Positions 16,031 through 24,835 are shown, counted from the stretch's first letter. The stretch is DNA of 64,000 nucleotides from PNAI01 sp035574295 (GCA_035574295.1 DATLYX010000066.1:33919-97918); one strand, 5' to 3'. Translations and numbers: made by a program. Notes: a model not told the origin generated them from the letters alone.

Positions 16031-16863
16031 TGTCCGCTGACGCGCAACTTGCGTGCAAACCGGCGGATTACAAGTCCGACGTCAAGCCGATTTGGTGCCC
16101 GGGCTGCGGCGACTATCACGTGCTCATGTCCTTTACCCGCGCCTTCGCCGAGCTCGGGTTGCCGCCCGAGAAAATCGCCATCATTTCCGGGATCGGCTGC
16201 TCGTCGCGGATCCCCGCCTATACGAACTGCTACGGCTTTCATGGCGTACACGGACGCGCGCTCGCGCTCGCGGCCGGTCTAAAGATCACGCGGCCCGATC
16301 TCACGGTCGTGGTGGCGAGCGGCGACGGCGACGGCTATTCGATCGGCGGCAATCATTTTTTGCATGCCTGCCGCCGCAACATCGACATGACCTATGTGGT
16401 GATGGACAACCGCATCTACGGCATGACCAAGGGGCAGCCTTCGCCCACCACCGAGCCAGAGTTCGACACCGCGCTCTCGCCGGGAGGAACCGGCTTGCGG
16501 CCGTTTCACCCTTTGGTGATTGCGCTCGCCTCGGGCGCCAACTTCGTTGCCCGCTGCTTCTCCGGGGCGCCGAACGAGACCGCCTCGATCCTGGTCGATG
16601 CGATCCGCCACCCCGGCTTCTCGTTTGTCGAGATTTTGAGTCCCTGCGTGACGTTCCGTCCTGACGAAAAGGATTGGAAGACGCTGGTCCATCCGGCGCC
16701 GGTGGCGGCCACCAGCGATCCGGCGCGCGCGGCGCGGCGGATCATGACCGACGATGGCTTCAACATCGGCATCCTCTATCGCGGCGACCGCAAGCCCTAT
16801 CAACCGCGGTTCGGCCAAGCCTGCGCCGATCTTGCCGAGCTGGAGAAGGATTTTGAGTTATGA
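16027..16863 (+). CDS. korB: 2-Oxoacid (2-oxoglutarate):ferredoxin oxidoreductase, beta subunit
   Basis: A 278-residue thiamine-diphosphate-binding subunit. The motif W-C-P-G-C-G-D-Y-H lies near residue 24, the cofactor motif G-D-G-D-G-Y-S-I-G-G-N-H near 100, and a further cysteine-rich segment is G-I-G-C-S-S-R, consistent with the [4Fe-4S] cluster of this family. Its ATG overlaps the korA stop, and GGAGG lies upstream. Expression with korA in front of a ferritin-like gene suggests a low-oxygen role. Confidence 0.9.
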   Translation: MMSADAQLACKPADYKSDVKPIWCPGCGDYHVLMSFTRAFAELGLPPEKIAIISGIGCSSRIPAYTNCYGFHGVHGRALALAAGLKITRPDLTVVVASGDGDGYSIGGNHFLHACRRNIDMTYVVMDNRIYGMTKGQPSPTTEPEFDTALSPGGTGLRPFHPLVIALASGANFVARCFSGAPNETASILVDAIRHPGFSFVEILSPCVTFRPDEKDWKTLVHPAPVAATSDPARAARRIMTDDGFNIGILYRGDRKPYQPRFGQACADLAELEKDFEL

Positions 16864-17390
16864 GCAAGACTCCGGGCGGGCCAAAAATATCCACTCTCGC
16901 TGATCTGCTCGCGGTCGCCTATCAGATCGAGGCGGACGCCGTCGAACGTTACGAGCTGCTCGCCTCCCAGATGGAGACCCACAACAATCCCGAGCTGGCC
17001 GCCACCTTTCGCGACCTGGCGAGAGCCGAAGCCGTACACCGCGACGAGATCAAGCGGCTGGCCGGCGACATCGATGTGGTGGCCCATGCGCGGGACATGG
17101 CGAAATGGAACACGGGCGAAAGCCCCGAGCAGGCGGACATCGGCGCGGCCCACTACATGATGACGCCTTGGCATGCTCTGCAGCTTGCGCTCGGCGGCGA
17201 ACAGCGGGCGCTCGCCTATTTCAAATCGGTCGCCGAGACCGCCAAGGATTCCGCGGTCAAGAAGATGGCCGAAGAGTTCGTCGAGGAGGAAGCCGAGCAC
17301 GTCAATCTTGTGCACCGGCTCCTGCGCAAGCATCGGCGGCCGCCCGAATCCTGGTCCGACGATCCGGATCCGCCGGTCGCGCAGGAATAA
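16860..17390 (+). CDS. Ferritin-like / rubrerythrin-type di-iron protein
   Basis: A 176-residue four-helix protein. Candidate di-iron ligands are E24, E57, H60, E114, E146 and H147, arranged in E-x-x-A-V-E-R-Y, E-A-V-H-R-D-E, G-G-E-Q-R-A and E-A-E-H motifs. There is no C-terminal rubredoxin domain. Its ATG overlaps the korB stop by four bases, so it is the third gene of the korAB operon. It may reduce peroxide or store iron, protecting the oxygen-labile KorAB and benzoyl-CoA reductase. Specific activity unknown. Confidence 0.8.
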   Translation: MSKTPGGPKISTLADLLAVAYQIEADAVERYELLASQMETHNNPELAATFRDLARAEAVHRDEIKRLAGDIDVVAHARDMAKWNTGESPEQADIGAAHYMMTPWHALQLALGGEQRALAYFKSVAETAKDSAVKKMAEEFVEEEAEHVNLVHRLLRKHRRPPESWSDDPDPPVAQE

Positions 17391-17457
17391 CGGCCGCCCC
17401 TCCCGCAGTGCACCCCCGTACAGCCTGCGCGGCTGTCTTTCCGTTGCAGCACAGGCA

Positions 17458-17471
17458 TTGACAGAAGTCAT
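17458..17471. promoter_or_regulatory. Weak FNR-like site (TTGAC AGAA GTCAT) upstream of ubiD
   Basis: Eight of ten positions match the FNR consensus. It lies 110 bp upstream of the UbiD-family gene and 13 bp before a perfect inverted repeat. Reported at low confidence because one match of this quality is expected by chance in a large window. Confidence 0.25.
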
Positions 17472-17483
17472 GGCACTGGCGAC

Positions 17484-17514
17484 GCGAATGGCCTTTCGTG
17501 TCAAGGCCATTCGC
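17484..17514. repeat. Perfect 12-bp inverted repeat, 7-nt loop
   Basis: GCGAATGGCCTT and its exact complement AAGGCCATTCGC enclose TCGTGTC. It lies between the ferritin-like gene (stop 17390) and the UbiD-family gene (start 17568). There is no T-run on either side, so it is either a structured RNA end (Rho-dependent or processed) or an operator for an unknown regulator. Confidence 0.6.
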
Positions 17515-17567
17515 GCACCGACGCGACAATTTGCAGAAACCGCCGTTGCCCCTCGGGAGCATGTGCC

Positions 17568-19073
17568 ATGACCCTCGCAAGACCGAACAATCGCAGTGCC
17601 CGTGTCCCCTACGACGACTTGCGCGAATGGATCCTCGCAGCAGAAAAACTCGGCGAATTGGTCCATGCCCGCGGCTATTCGTGGCAGGAAGACATCGGCA
17701 TGGCCGCCGAACTCTTGCAGCACGACGCGCGGGCGCCGGCCGCGCTCTTCGATGAGATCCCCGGCTATCCCAAGGGCTTCCGCATCCTGACCAATTTCTT
17801 CGGCGGCCGGCGCCAGAACATGACGCTGGGTTTTCCCCCGGAGCTGAACAAGATCGAGCTCTCGGAATCCTTCCTCAAAGACTTTCAGCAGATTTGCGAC
17901 AAGCCGCTACCCTGCGAAGTGGTCGAGACCGGGCCGGTTATGGAGAACGTCGTCGAGGGCGATGCGGTGGACGTGACCATGTTTCCCACCCCGGTCTGGC
18001 ACGATCGCGACGAGGGCCGCCGCTACATCGGCACCGGCAGCTTCAACGTCACGCGCGACCCCGAGGAAGGATGGGTCAACGCCGGGACCTACCGGGTCAT
18101 GATTCACGATGCCAAGCGCCTGGGCTTCTACATTTCGCCCGGCAAGCACGGCCGCATTCATCGCGACAAGTATGAGCAGCAGAAGAAGCCGATGCCGGTG
18201 TGCATCGTCATCGGCGGCGACCCGTTGACGTTTCTGATGGCGTGCACCGAAGTCCCCTACGGTGTTTGCGAATTCGAGCTGGCCGGCGCCTATCGCGGAC
18301 GGCCGCAGAAGGTGGTGACGGGCAAGTACACCGGCCTGCCCTATCCCGCCAACGCGGAGATCGTGATCGAAGGCTTTGTCGAGCCGGGCAACTGCCTGCC
18401 CGAGGGGCCGTTCGGCGAGTGGACCGGCTACTACGGCTCCAAGATGCGCGCGGAACCGGTGCTCGATGTGAAAGCGATCTACCATCGCAACGATCCGATC
18501 CTGCTCGGTTGTCCGCCGCAGCGGCCGCCGGAGGAGCAGGCGCGCTACCGCGCGGTCATGCGGTCGGCTCTCCTGAAGCAGGAACTGCAAAGAGCCGGTC
18601 TGCCCGACGTCGTGGCCACCTGGTGCCATGAGGTCGGCGGCTCGCGGCAGCTCACCGCCGTCTCGATCAAGCAGCGCTATCCGGGGCATGCGCGCCAGGC
18701 GGGCCACCTCGCCGCCATGTGCCGATCGGTGGCCTACGCAGGAAAATACGTGGTCGTGGTGGACGACGACATCGACGTCTCCGATCTCGAAGAGCTCATG
18801 TGGGCGGTGTGCTCGCGCTCCGATCCGGCCAATTGCATCGATTTTATTCGCGGTGCTTGGTCCACCCCGCTCGATCCGAGCATCCCGCCGAACCGCAAGA
18901 GCGAAGGGGATTTCACCAACAGCCGCGCGATCATCGACGCTTGCCGGCCCTTCCACTGGAAGGATCAATATCCGCTGGTCAACGTGCCCCTGCCGGAAAC
19001 CAAGCGCCGGGCCAGAGAACTGTTCGCCTGGATGCTCGACGGCCGAACTCGCAGCCGTTCGAAAGGCGCCTGA
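17568..19073 (+). CDS. UbiD-family prenyl-FMN-dependent (de)carboxylase
   Basis: A 501-residue UbiD protein. The catalytic triad of the family can be placed at R176 (in N-A-G-T-Y-R-V), E279 and E284 (in P-E-G-P-F-G-E-W-T-G). Length agrees with UbiD, Fdc1 and phthaloyl-CoA decarboxylase. Such enzymes reversibly decarboxylate aromatic or unsaturated acids and need prenylated FMN from a UbiX partner, which is not seen in this window. Its place between korAB and the phenylacetate genes suggests an aromatic acid or acyl-CoA substrate feeding the benzoyl-CoA pathway. The substrate cannot be read from the sequence. It converges on the ligase gene with a 46-bp gap. Confidence 0.85.
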   Translation: MTLARPNNRSARVPYDDLREWILAAEKLGELVHARGYSWQEDIGMAAELLQHDARAPAALFDEIPGYPKGFRILTNFFGGRRQNMTLGFPPELNKIELSESFLKDFQQICDKPLPCEVVETGPVMENVVEGDAVDVTMFPTPVWHDRDEGRRYIGTGSFNVTRDPEEGWVNAGTYRVMIHDAKRLGFYISPGKHGRIHRDKYEQQKKPMPVCIVIGGDPLTFLMACTEVPYGVCEFELAGAYRGRPQKVVTGKYTGLPYPANAEIVIEGFVEPGNCLPEGPFGEWTGYYGSKMRAEPVLDVKAIYHRNDPILLGCPPQRPPEEQARYRAVMRSALLKQELQRAGLPDVVATWCHEVGGSRQLTAVSIKQRYPGHARQAGHLAAMCRSVAYAGKYVVVVDDDIDVSDLEELMWAVCSRSDPANCIDFIRGAWSTPLDPSIPPNRKSEGDFTNSRAIIDACRPFHWKDQYPLVNVPLPETKRRARELFAWMLDGRTRSRSKGA

Positions 19074-19119
19074 GACCGCCGCGCCGCCGGCTTACCGTCC
19101 GCTCCGCACCGCGGCCATG

Positions 19120-20469
19120 TCAACGCGGTTGCTTGCGCAGATCGCGCACGCGCACGGCCTTGCCCTGCGAGCGCGGCAATTCGCCGGAAGCTTTGACCGC
19201 CACCTGGCAGGTCACCCCGATCAGCGATTTGATGTGATGGGCGACATCGCGGGCCTTTTGCGCGCGGTCCGGCTCCGCCATGGCGAGCCCCGGCGCAAGC
19301 TCCACCTCGACCGTCATCGCATCGAGCGCGCCCTCCCGCGTCAGGGTGATCTGATAGTGGGGCGCCAGATCGGGAAATCCGATCAGCACCGCCTCGATTT
19401 GCGAGGGATAGACGTTGACGCCGCGGATGATCAGCATGTCGTCGTCGCGCCCGGTCACCCGCATGATGCGCACATGGGTGCGGCCGCAGGGGCACGGCTC
19501 GTCGCTCAACCGGGTTATGTCGCGCGTCCGATAGCGGATCATCGGCAGCGCTTCCTTGGTGAGCGTGGTGATAACGAGCTCGCCGGTTTCGCCGATCGGC
19601 AGCGGCTTTAGCGATTTGGGATCGATGATCTCGAACAAAAAGTGATCCTCCCATCCGTGCAGTCCGGCCTGCGCGACGCTGCATTCGCAGGCCACGCCCG
19701 GCCCCAGGATTTCCGACAAGCCGTAAATGTCGATCGCGCTCAAACCCAGCCGCGCCTCAAGCTCGGCGCGCATGGCATCGCTCCAGGGTTCCGCGCCGAA
19801 CAGGCCCACGCGCAACTTGGATTGCCGCAGGTCCACCCCCATCCCCTGGGCGACCTCGGCGATGTTGAGCGCATAGGAGGGTGTGGCGCACAGCACGTGC
19901 GCCCCGAAATCCTGGATCAGCGTCACCTGTCGTTCGGTTCCGCCGCCGGAAACCGGCACCACGGTGCAGCCCAGCCGCTCCGCGCCGTAATGGGCGCCGA
20001 GCCCGCCGGTGAACAGGCCGTATCCGTAGGCGTTATGCACGATGTCGCCCGGCCGCGCCCCGCCGCAGGCCATCGAGCGCGCCATCAGATCGGACCACCG
20101 ATCGAGATCGCCCCGGGTGTAGCCGACGACGGTCGGTTTGCCGGTTGTTCCCGACGAGGCATGCAGGCGGATCACCTGCTCGCGCGGCACCGCGAACAAC
20201 CCGAAGGGATAGGTGTCGCGCAAATCCGATTTGAGCGTGAAGGGGAACCTGGCGATGTCGGCCAGGGTTTTCAAATCGTCAGGCTTGACTCTCGCTTCAT
20301 CGCACTTGCGCCGAAAATGCGGGACGTTGGCATAGGCGCGTTCGAGTGTTTGCCGCAAGCGGGCGGTTTGCAGCGCGGTGAGCGCATCGCGCTGCATGGT
20401 TTCGATCTCGGGATCGAACATGAAGCCGGCTGGCGGCGAAGTATTTTGGCGCGTACTCGTGGAGCTCAT
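19120..20469 (-). CDS. padJ: Phenylacetate-CoA ligase
   Basis: A 449-residue adenylate-forming enzyme of the PaaK class. The ATP loop S-S-G-T-T-G-K-P is at 105-112, the Y-G-L-S-E motif near 245 and the hinge D-D-M-L-I-I-R-G-V-N-V in the C-terminal third. It activates phenylacetate to phenylacetyl-CoA. The ATG at 20469 is preceded by GGGAG; a start 15 bp upstream exists. Downstream of the fused padC-padD gene by 53 bp, so it completes the phenylacetate operon. Named padJ for the anaerobic context; paaK would be the aerobic name. No epoxidase (paaABCDE) genes were seen in this window. Confidence 0.85.
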   Translation of the reverse strand: MSSTSTRQNTSPPAGFMFDPEIETMQRDALTALQTARLRQTLERAYANVPHFRRKCDEARVKPDDLKTLADIARFPFTLKSDLRDTYPFGLFAVPREQVIRLHASSGTTGKPTVVGYTRGDLDRWSDLMARSMACGGARPGDIVHNAYGYGLFTGGLGAHYGAERLGCTVVPVSGGGTERQVTLIQDFGAHVLCATPSYALNIAEVAQGMGVDLRQSKLRVGLFGAEPWSDAMRAELEARLGLSAIDIYGLSEILGPGVACECSVAQAGLHGWEDHFLFEIIDPKSLKPLPIGETGELVITTLTKEALPMIRYRTRDITRLSDEPCPCGRTHVRIMRVTGRDDDMLIIRGVNVYPSQIEAVLIGFPDLAPHYQITLTREGALDAMTVEVELAPGLAMAEPDRAQKARDVAHHIKSLIGVTCQVAVKASGELPRSQGKAVRVRDLRKQPR

Positions 20470-20522
20470 GGGGCAGACTCCCATCGATCAAATGCGGCGG
20501 ACGGACCCTCGGCGCAAACGGA

Positions 20523-22109
20523 TCATGGCGCGCTCCATCCCGGTTTCACCGGCGGTCCGGCCGCACCAGCGCCCCGCACCGGAGTGTGTTTGAGGGCGAA
20601 GCCTTGGTTCCAGCCGGCGCGCGTGACGAGCACGAACTTCAAGACTACGCCCGCGGCGGCAATCAAGAGGCCGCCCAGCAGGAACAAGGGCAGCGTGGCG
20701 CGGGCGACGATGAGGCCAAGGACGATCAGCACCAACGGTGCGATCAGCCCGACCACGAGGAACCAGGGCCGGAAGCGATCCAGCACCTCCAGCGCGCGCA
20801 CCGGCGCCCCCTCGATCAGCAGCGCGGTGAGATAGGAACGCCAGATCCAGCTCCGCAATGCCGCCAGTGCCACGATGGCCGCTGCCGTCAATTCGACGGC
20901 GGGGTCCGGCCATTGCAGTGCGGCGCTGAGCGCCAGAAAAACACCGCCGCCCTCGGTCACACCGGTAGCGATGATCAGAGGGATGACGAAAGATGTCCGC
21001 CAGGCGGGAATCCCTTTCGCCTCGTACAAAATCATCGCCTGGCTGAACAAGAACAAAAGACCGGCGACCGCGGCGAGCAGCATCAACGGGGCGTTTTCGA
21101 ACCACGTGCCGAGAATCCCGGTCGGGAAGAAGACAGCGGCTACATACGCCTCCCGTGTCATCCAGGATCGTTGCGGTTGGCGCAGCACATGCATGAACCG
21201 CCAGGGCCGCCCGATCTTGAGCAACACCAGAAACAGGCCGAGCGCCACCAGTCCGAGAGCGAGCCACCCGGCCGGATACCATGACTCGTGGCGCACGGCC
21301 GCCACGGCCACGAACAGAAACAGCCCGGTCCCCAACCCGCCGCAGGCGAAATTGCCGGCCGCCTTCCAGTCCCAGTGCTGCTGATGCGAGGGCTCGACTC
21401 CGCGGGCGCGAATGCCGCCCGCAGCGCTCGAATTCGCAGGGCTTTCCTGTTTCTCAGGCGCGCGCGCCGCCCCGTACACGTAATAGAAGCCGGGCTCGGT
21501 TCCCAGCTCCTCGTGCATGCGGAAACTCTGCTGCTCGCGCAGCAAGCGCGATACGTTGCTGTTCGGATCGTCGAGATCGCCGAAATGCAGCGCATCGGCG
21601 ATGCAGGCATTGACGCATGCCGGTGTCGCGCGCGGGTCCTGTCCGGGGATGAGGCCGTTGGCAAGGCCGAAATCGATGCGGTCGGAGCAGAACGTGCATT
21701 TCTGCGCGACGCCGATGCGCTCCGGTTGCTCGCGCGCGATCTCGCTTTCTGTCGCGCGGTTGCCGTAGGCGAACTGCGGCGCGTCGATCTTGAAGCGCGC
21801 CTGATAGGGGCACGCCACATCGCAGTAGGCGCACCCGATGCAGATGTCGTAATCGATGGTGACGATGCCGTCGGGCCGCCGGCGCGTGGCAGTGGACGGG
21901 CAGACGTGCATGCACGGCGGGTCGGCGCAGTGCTGGCAGCCGACGGGAACGAAGGTGCGGCTGACGTGGGGATAGTCGCCCACCTCGACGTCGAGCACCC
22001 GGCGCCACTGCACCGCGGGCGAGGTCGCGTTCGCATGACGGCAGGCCGCCGTGCAGGTCTGGCAGCCGACGCAGCGCTCGAGGTCGGCGACCATCACCCA
22101 GCGGGTCAT
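20523..22109 (-). CDS. padCD: Fused iron-sulfur subunit and NrfD-type membrane anchor of a molybdoenzyme (PadC-PadD fusion)
   Basis: A 528-residue protein in two parts. Residues 1-195 form a DmsB/PadC-like ferredoxin with four cysteine sets (C-V-G-C-Q-T-C, G-C-Q-H-C-A-D-P-P-C, C-I-G-C-A-Y-C and K-C-T-F-C with A-C-V-N-A-C), enough for four [4Fe-4S] clusters. After a linker (about 196-255) follow about eight transmembrane segments of NrfD/DmsC type. In Aromatoleum the corresponding PadC and PadD are separate proteins. The reading frame is continuous through the linker, so this looks like a true fusion. It would pass electrons from PadB to the membrane quinone pool. The start overlaps the padB stop by four bases. 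Confidence 0.82.
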   Translation of the reverse strand: MTRWVMVADLERCVGCQTCTAACRHANATSPAVQWRRVLDVEVGDYPHVSRTFVPVGCQHCADPPCMHVCPSTATRRRPDGIVTIDYDICIGCAYCDVACPYQARFKIDAPQFAYGNRATESEIAREQPERIGVAQKCTFCSDRIDFGLANGLIPGQDPRATPACVNACIADALHFGDLDDPNSNVSRLLREQQSFRMHEELGTEPGFYYVYGAARAPEKQESPANSSAAGGIRARGVEPSHQQHWDWKAAGNFACGGLGTGLFLFVAVAAVRHESWYPAGWLALGLVALGLFLVLLKIGRPWRFMHVLRQPQRSWMTREAYVAAVFFPTGILGTWFENAPLMLLAAVAGLLFLFSQAMILYEAKGIPAWRTSFVIPLIIATGVTEGGGVFLALSAALQWPDPAVELTAAAIVALAALRSWIWRSYLTALLIEGAPVRALEVLDRFRPWFLVVGLIAPLVLIVLGLIVARATLPLFLLGGLLIAAAGVVLKFVLVTRAGWNQGFALKHTPVRGAGAAGPPVKPGWSAP

Positions 22110-24832
22110 GGCGCACCCCCTAACCGCGTAACCTTGACCTTCACCAGATCGGCGCTCGACCCCGTGGCGTCGGTGAGATCCAGCAACATCGGCGTGAGCG
22201 CGTTCATGCTCGGCGCGTGCAGGTCTTTGGCGAAGGGCGTGGCCCAATGATCGAACTGCCCGATCATCAACAATGTGTCCGGTCGGATGCCCTCGCAGAG
22301 CATGACACGGCCGGTGGTCTTGTTCAGTGGCGAGCGCACTTCCACCGCATCTCCGTCGACGAGGCCGAGCCGTTCGGCGGCGCGGCGGTTCATCACCACA
22401 TTGCCGTGGCCGGCGACGTTGTCCGCCAGCTCTTTCATCAACGGAAGGCCGACGTTGCCGCCCCAGGAATACTGCATGCTGCGCGCGGTGATCAGCCAGA
22501 ACGGATAATCGGCGATCTGCACATGGAAGTGCTCGGCGAGCGCGTTTTCCCAAAGCTTGGCGAGGTCGCGCCAGCGCGGCAGCGGCTCGTATTCCTCGAG
22601 CTGCCGGTCCCACCATCGGATGTTCTGTTCGTGCAGGCGGCGTTCGAGCTCTTTTCCCACCCGCAGCAGCCGCTCCTGATACGGCTGCTCGAACCGCAAG
22701 CCGGCGCTGACCAGCTTGGGATAGAGGTACCATTGCAGCCGCGAGAACGGTTTCACCCGGAATCCGTGCTCGCGGTAATAGGCGAGCCCTTGGGATTCGG
22801 CGCCGTCGGTCAGTTCGGCGCTCGCCGCGCGGCAGACCGCATCCCAGATCTCCTCCACGCCGTGCGCCTTGGCGGGATCGAGCGAATAATCGTAGTTCTT
22901 GCCTGAGAGTTTAACTCCGGCCGCGCCGCGGTTGATCGCTGCATTATACGCCTCGAGCAGACCGGTGCGGCGCGCAAGTTCAGTGGCAATCCAGGTGAAG
23001 TCCTTGGCTTCGCCCTGTGCCGGCACCGCCGGATCGCGCAACGCAAAGCCCTGAAAATCCCAGAACTGCTCGACATACTTGGTGCCACCGATGCGGAGCA
23101 ACTGCAGCCCTTCGAGGTCGGTGCAGTCCGGCAGCAGCACGTCCGCCATGTGGTTGGTTTCGTCGCGCGTATAGGCGAAGCAGACGGTGAACGGAAATCG
23201 CGCCATGGCCGCGCCGACCGCCTCGGTATCCCAGAACGAAATCGCCGGATTGGTGCGGTAGACGAACCACACCTCGGGCGGCGGCGCGTGCGGAAGCTTG
23301 TCGAAATCCTGCTCCTGCATCATCCAGGCGAGATGCGTGGGACCGAGCGCCTGACTCCAAGGCGAATTGGCGACCAGCGGCACCAGCGTGCGATGCGCGC
23401 TGCGCACCGTCGGCCGCGACTGCCACTCGTTTCTCCCGGTCGGATTCATGGGGTAATCCATGAATCCGTCCGGCCCCGGCGTTACGCTCGACCAGCGATT
23501 GTCGGCCGGGCGATTGAGACGCACGGTCGTGCCCAGCGTTCCGCCCGGCACTTCGAGCGCGCCGACGAGGCAGGCGAGCACCGTGCGCGCCCAGCAGCAC
23601 TCGTAGCCGCCCCAGCCGTTGTTGACGGTCTTGCCCAGGGAGATGGCGACCGGACGCAGCGGCAGTGTCTGGCCTTCGATGTCGATTGTCGCGCCGACGC
23701 GCGCGTGGTCGAGGAATTCGGTTGCGATCCGGCGGATCACGGGTGCCGGCACATCGCAGATGCCGCTGGCCCATTCGGGCGAATAGTCCCTCACGTGCGC
23801 GATCAGATGCGCAAACGAGGGACTTACGCGCACGCCGCGGTGCTGCGTCACCTCGCTGTCCGGCCCAAGCTCGATTCCGTCGGCCGTAAACGAACCTTCC
23901 AGCGCCGGGTCGATCCCGGCGGTGTCGAACGGCACCGCCCGCGCGGTGCGCGTATCGAACACCAGCGGTTTGCGGCTTTCCGGATCGCGAAGATAGAAGC
24001 CCTGCGGTCCGACCAGATAGGGCGAGGCGGTGCGATCCTTGAGGAACGGCAGATCGAGCCGGGTGCGCGGCTGTTCATGCAGGGCCACGTGGATCATGGC
24101 GAAAAGAAAGGCTGCGTCGGTCTTCGGCTTGATCGGGATCCATTCGGCCGAACAGGCGCCGGTCACGGACAGATGCGGCTCGATCTGCACGCGCTTCATT
24201 CCGCGCTTGCGCGCATCCGCGTGCCGCTTCACCCCGCAGACGCCGCCGGAAGCCTCCACGTTGGCGCCGAACGACACCAGATATTCGCACAGCGGCGTGT
24301 CCGGGGAGACGGTGAAGGCGCGGTGCCACAATTCCCCGTAGAGATGTTCGGAGTGATAGCACTTGACGCCTTGCCCGCTGCCGAAGCTCATGTCCACCGG
24401 CCCCCAGGCGGCGAGAAACGCCGGCAGCGTGCCCATGTAGGCGGTCGGCGTCCCGCCGCCGCCGAAACTGGCCGCCACGCGCGGATATCCGGCTTCGTCG
24501 AGCAGGCCGCGCGCCCGCACCGCGTTGAGCCGTTCGGCGACGAGATCGAGCGCCTCGTCCCAGGAGATCGGCACGAACCCGGGATCCTGGTCCTTCCCCT
24601 TTTTCGGGTTGGTGCGCTTCATCGGCTGCAGGATGCGGTTCGGGTTGTAGAGTTTTTGCACCAGGCCGTAAGCCTTGACGCATATCTTGCCGCCGGCCGG
24701 ATGAATGTCCGCCGCGTCGAAATTCGAAAACACCTCGGTCGCGACACCGTCCTCCACCCTGACCTTCAGCAGGTCCGGCCCTGCCACGCACTGATAGCAA
24801 TAGGTCGAAACGGTGTGTTCGCGCCGCGTCAT
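22106..24832 (-). CDS. padB: Molybdopterin oxidoreductase, probable phenylacetyl-CoA:acceptor oxidoreductase catalytic subunit
   Basis: A 908-residue DMSO-reductase-family enzyme. The N-terminal cluster motif has C12, C15 and C51, but the third position of the usual C-x2-C-x3-C is P19, followed by D20. A plausible molybdenum ligand is C158 in G-V-K-C-Y-H-S. There is no twin-arginine signal, so it should face the cytoplasm, as expected for a CoA thioester substrate. In Thauera and Aromatoleum, PadBCD oxidises phenylacetyl-CoA to phenylglyoxylate. The flanking ligase and thioesterase support this; the reaction is inferred from context, since related molybdoenzymes act on other substrates. Confidence 0.75.
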   Translation of the reverse strand: MTRREHTVSTYCYQCVAGPDLLKVRVEDGVATEVFSNFDAADIHPAGGKICVKAYGLVQKLYNPNRILQPMKRTNPKKGKDQDPGFVPISWDEALDLVAERLNAVRARGLLDEAGYPRVAASFGGGGTPTAYMGTLPAFLAAWGPVDMSFGSGQGVKCYHSEHLYGELWHRAFTVSPDTPLCEYLVSFGANVEASGGVCGVKRHADARKRGMKRVQIEPHLSVTGACSAEWIPIKPKTDAAFLFAMIHVALHEQPRTRLDLPFLKDRTASPYLVGPQGFYLRDPESRKPLVFDTRTARAVPFDTAGIDPALEGSFTADGIELGPDSEVTQHRGVRVSPSFAHLIAHVRDYSPEWASGICDVPAPVIRRIATEFLDHARVGATIDIEGQTLPLRPVAISLGKTVNNGWGGYECCWARTVLACLVGALEVPGGTLGTTVRLNRPADNRWSSVTPGPDGFMDYPMNPTGRNEWQSRPTVRSAHRTLVPLVANSPWSQALGPTHLAWMMQEQDFDKLPHAPPPEVWFVYRTNPAISFWDTEAVGAAMARFPFTVCFAYTRDETNHMADVLLPDCTDLEGLQLLRIGGTKYVEQFWDFQGFALRDPAVPAQGEAKDFTWIATELARRTGLLEAYNAAINRGAAGVKLSGKNYDYSLDPAKAHGVEEIWDAVCRAASAELTDGAESQGLAYYREHGFRVKPFSRLQWYLYPKLVSAGLRFEQPYQERLLRVGKELERRLHEQNIRWWDRQLEEYEPLPRWRDLAKLWENALAEHFHVQIADYPFWLITARSMQYSWGGNVGLPLMKELADNVAGHGNVVMNRRAAERLGLVDGDAVEVRSPLNKTTGRVMLCEGIRPDTLLMIGQFDHWATPFAKDLHAPSMNALTPMLLDLTDATGSSADLVKVKVTRLGGAP

Positions 24833-24835
24833 GGT

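Noticed and set aside
17484..17514. Rho-independent terminator after the ferritin-like gene
   Set aside because: The stem is perfect, but no T-run follows on either strand, so I list it only as an inverted repeat.
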